16,055 nucleotides of DNA. Origin: Candidatus Aenigmatarchaeota archaeon. Lineage in GTDB: Archaea; Aenigmatarchaeota; Aenigmatarchaeia; QMZP01. The notes under the pieces are model-generated. The model searched no databases. It saw nothing but the letters and a program-made list of their open reading frames with translations, and was not told the DNA's origin. Position numbers and translations under genes: made by a program. The stretch spans positions 1 through 16,055 of the forward strand of contig QMZP01000003.1 in the NCBI GenBank assembly GCA_003663225.1, given 5' to 3'. Below are positions 14,609 through 16,055 of this stretch, piece after piece (position 1 is the first letter of the stretch; every line of letters begins with the position of its first letter).

Positions 14609-15022
14609 CTACTTTCTTTCCGTTTTCTTTATTATGCTTGTCTTAAAGATGTGGGGTTTGTAAGGCTTCAGCCTTACAACCTCACAACTTATGTTTCTTT
14701 TCTTCAATTCTTTCCCGAGTGACTTCGTGAAAGCATCCTGGTCATATCCCAGGCATATAACATCCGGATTGACGTCCTCTATTATGCTGTACTTGTCCCC
14801 TTCTTTCCCCAGCACAGCGTCATCGACGAGACCACTGCTCTTCACGTCTTTGAGCCTCTGTTCCTCTGTCCTTTCCGATGGATATCCCTTGACCCTCTTG
14901 ACGGTAGAGTCCCGGGCCACAACAGCGAGCAGCCTGTCCCCGTGCTCCCCAGCCTGCCTCAAGAAGCTCCTGTGTCCGTCGTGGAACATGTCGAATGTCC
15001 CGAATACCATAACGATTTTCAT
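14609..15022 (-). CDS. ribL: FAD synthetase, archaeal RibL-type nucleotidyltransferase
   Basis: RibL transfers AMP (or CMP) to FMN to make FAD in archaea. This 137-residue protein has the class signature GTFDMFHDGH with H14 and H17 (HxGH), then VVARDSTVKRVKG, EEQRL, the DVICLGYDQ segment and a C-terminal KTSII that matches the second nucleotide-binding motif (RTSxII). Order and length match Methanocaldococcus RibL. The two C-terminal cysteines of that enzyme have no counterpart here. ATG 15022 is used; the in-frame GTG at 15028 lies 26 nt from a TATA-like box and could be a leaderless start, or its GTGAG may act as a very close SD. Glycerol-3-phosphate or another cytidylyltransferase is the alternative. 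It is convergent with the Lys-rich gene and divergent from the metallopeptidase gene. Confidence 0.85.
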   Translation of the reverse strand: MKIVMVFGTFDMFHDGHRSFLRQAGEHGDRLLAVVARDSTVKRVKGYPSERTEEQRLKDVKSSGLVDDAVLGKEGDKYSIIEDVNPDVICLGYDQDAFTKSLGKELKKRNISCEVVRLKPYKPHIFKTSIIKKTERK

Positions 15023-15063
15023 GCTCACAATCTATTTTAACCGTGCCGCGAATAAAAAGAATC
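15023..15063. promoter_or_regulatory. Compact divergent promoter, ribL and metallopeptidase
   Basis: Only 41 bp separate the two ATGs, yet both strands have a TATA-like box. On the minus strand CTTTTTATTCG (15049-15059) lies about 26 nt from GTG 15028 and 32 nt from ATG 15022. On the + strand CTATTTTAA (15032-15040) lies about 27 nt from ATG 15064. The boxes are side by side, so polymerase could probably bind only one at a time. Confidence 0.5.
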
Positions 15064-15447
15064 ATGAAATACCGCCGCGACCTTCTGGCAGAGATGAAGG
15101 TGAAGGACATAATAGACAAGCTTGGCATGGATTACGTGGATGCATCCAGGGTGATATGCATGCGCAGCGTGGGCACCACAACCAAGAGAACGCTCGCCAG
15201 GATACATGCGGTGCCCAAGATAATGCAGAAGGCCCTTGGCATAAGGCCGCATTACATTATAGAGATACTAAACGAGAACTTCGACAAGCTGAGCCCCGAG
15301 GACAAAACCAGGACAATAATACATGAGCTGATGCACATACCAAGGACGTTCGGCGGCGGCTTTCGGCAGCACGGAACGCACGTGACCAGGAAGAGCGTGG
15401 AGCAGACCTACAGAAGATATGTCCAGGCTTCCCGGGGCATCATATGA
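15064..15447 (+). CDS. Putative zinc metallopeptidase, HExxH type
   Basis: This 127-residue protein belongs to a small archaeal family of uncharacterised putative metallopeptidases related to phage metallopeptidase domains. It has IIHELMHIP with H87, E88 and H91 (zinc ligands and general base). The segment GGGFRQHG follows, with H103 as a possible third ligand, then VTRKSVEQTYRRY near the end. The N-terminal half (SRVICMRSVGTTTKRTLARIHAVPKIMQKALGIRPHYIIEIL) is the conserved region that precedes the active site in this family. ATG 15064 is chosen because it lies about 27 nt from a TATA-like box (leaderless) and begins the conserved domain; GTG 15043 is inside the promoter. No signal peptide is seen, so it acts in the cytoplasm. 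Substrate unknown. Confidence 0.75.
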   Translation: MKYRRDLLAEMKVKDIIDKLGMDYVDASRVICMRSVGTTTKRTLARIHAVPKIMQKALGIRPHYIIEILNENFDKLSPEDKTRTIIHELMHIPRTFGGGFRQHGTHVTRKSVEQTYRRYVQASRGII

Positions 15448-15904
15448 GCCCGAACACTACTGCGAATATCATGTTCACCATTCCTGCTATTGCTCCGGCC
15501 CCATAAACCCACTGCACCCTGACAGGTCTTGGCACTGCGTGATAATCCTGCATCCTGTCTATGAACGACTCTATCTTTATTGCTGTCTGCAGACCCTTCG
15601 GGAGCATGAAAGCGACTGGCCTTGCAACCCTTATCAGCGCTATCTCCAGGAGCAGTATGTCAGCTACCGCGAGAAGCATGGGATACAGCAGTATGCCAAG
15701 CACATGGCTCACCCATGCAAATACGAGCAGGTTGGTGCCGCCAGCCAGCGCAACGAGCGTGACGGGTATACGCGGAAGGAACGCACCTATGTAGCCCCAC
15801 ACAGCTACAGCGAATCGCTTGTATATGAAGTATGTTATTATGAAAGAGAATATCGCTGAGAACATTATCACTGTCATTTCAAGCAGCATGTTTTCGACTA
15901 CCAT
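15440..15904 (-). CDS. Multi-pass membrane protein of unknown function
   Basis: This 154-residue protein has four or five predicted membrane helices by eye: about 10-28, 33-54, 58-80, 82-100 and 132-153. A polar stretch (about 103-131, KGLQTAIKIESFIDRMQDYHAVPRPVRV) comes before the last. Charged residues in helix 4 (E87, R92, R95) suggest a short or re-entrant segment. I do not recognise a family. ATG 15904 lies about 29 nt from a TATA-like TTTATTA on the minus strand. The stop TGA overlaps the stop of the metallopeptidase on the other strand in the palindrome TCATATGA (15440-15447). The genes on either side are convergent and divergent, so context gives no function. Confidence 0.75.
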   Translation of the reverse strand: MVVENMLLEMTVIMFSAIFSFIITYFIYKRFAVAVWGYIGAFLPRIPVTLVALAGGTNLLVFAWVSHVLGILLYPMLLAVADILLLEIALIRVARPVAFMLPKGLQTAIKIESFIDRMQDYHAVPRPVRVQWVYGAGAIAGMVNMIFAVVFGLI

Positions 15905-15941
15905 ACAATCATTTTTTATTTGAGCTCGCTAATAAACTGAC
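15905..15941. promoter_or_regulatory. Compact divergent promoter, membrane protein and alaX
   Basis: The two ATGs are 37 bp apart. On the + strand ATTTTTTATT (15911-15920) is centred about 25 nt before ATG 15942. On the minus strand GTTTATTAGC (15929-15938) is centred about 29 nt before ATG 15904. Both spacings predict leaderless or nearly leaderless transcripts. Confidence 0.5.
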
Positions 15942-16055
15942 ATGGAAAATGCGCTATACTTGAACGATTCCTATCTCAGAGAGTGGGAAACCGTTGTGAA
16001 AGGGGCCGACAGGAAGGACGAGAACGCGCAGTTCATAGTGCTTGAGCAGACCGCA
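15942..16055 (+). CDS. alaX: Alanyl-tRNA editing protein AlaX (N-terminal part)
   Basis: Thirty-eight codons are visible before the window ends. The sequence LYLNDSYLREWETVV followed by QFIVLEQTA matches the start of free-standing alanyl-tRNA editing domains (LYLxDSYLxxFxAxV...VxLDxTAFYPxGGGQ), which hydrolyse Ser or Gly wrongly attached to tRNA-Ala. The zinc motif HxxxH and the GGGQ loop would lie downstream and cannot be checked. Full-length AlaRS is less likely, because its editing domain is internal and not at the N-terminus. ATG 15942 is about 25 nt from a TATA-like box. Confidence 0.72.
   Translation, partial: MENALYLNDSYLREWETVVKGADRKDENAQFIVLEQTA

Noticed and set aside
1..16055. CRISPR array, tRNA, rRNA, insertion sequence, toxin-antitoxin pair
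   Set aside because: I looked for regular repeats with spacers, cloverleaf-like stretches, transposase motifs and small paired basic/acidic genes and found none that hold up.

Overview
The window is archaeal. It carries the archaeal RNA polymerase large-subunit operon in archaeal order, with rpoH first and both large subunits split, plus ribosomal proteins eL32 and uL6, type II methionine aminopeptidase and archaeal RibL. It also shows archaeal TATA-type promoters and leaderless-looking starts. The huge N-glycosylation-rich surface protease, with CGDG-type cysteine motifs and Asn/Thr-rich Ig-like modules, points to a DPANN-type lineage (Micrarchaeota, Diapherotrites or a relative). That placement is inference; no rRNA is present to confirm it. 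The coding sequence favours AGG for Arg and ATA for Ile.

Layout. Positions 1-438 hold the 3' end of a HisG-like gene. Positions 534-7767 are one + strand transcription unit: rpoH, rpoB'', rpoB', rpoA', rpoA''. B'', B' and A' lie in one reading frame, interrupted only by single stop codons. Positions 7828-8735 hold a second short + unit, uL6 and eL32, with its own TATA box and away from the usual spc ribosomal cluster. A 50-residue zinc-ribbon gene with promoter and Shine-Dalgarno (SD) site follows (8804-8956). It overlaps antisense the 3' end of the 1317-residue surface subtilase (8871-12824, minus).

Positions 12856-14146 (minus) hold a map-ogt pair with overlapping ends. The ogt gene carries a 90-nt in-frame insert built almost entirely of small perfect inverted repeats. 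Positions 14153-14605 (+) hold a candidate small ORF or small RNA and a 61-residue Lys/Arg-rich protein with an internal 51-nt duplication. Positions 14609-16055 are packed with alternating genes: ribL (minus), an HExxH metallopeptidase (+), a multi-pass membrane protein (minus) and the start of alaX (+). They are separated by divergent promoters of about 40 bp or less and by touching or overlapping convergent stops.

Functionally, most of the window is information processing: transcription, ribosome, N-terminal Met removal, tRNA proofreading and DNA alkylation repair. Added to it are one cofactor gene (FAD synthesis), a possible nucleoid protein and one large cell-surface protease. The observations most worth following are the palindromic insert inside ogt, the basic repeat protein, the zinc-ribbon/protease antisense overlap, and the surface protease itself. 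I saw no CRISPR array, tRNA, rRNA, insertion sequence or multi-gene defence-type system.
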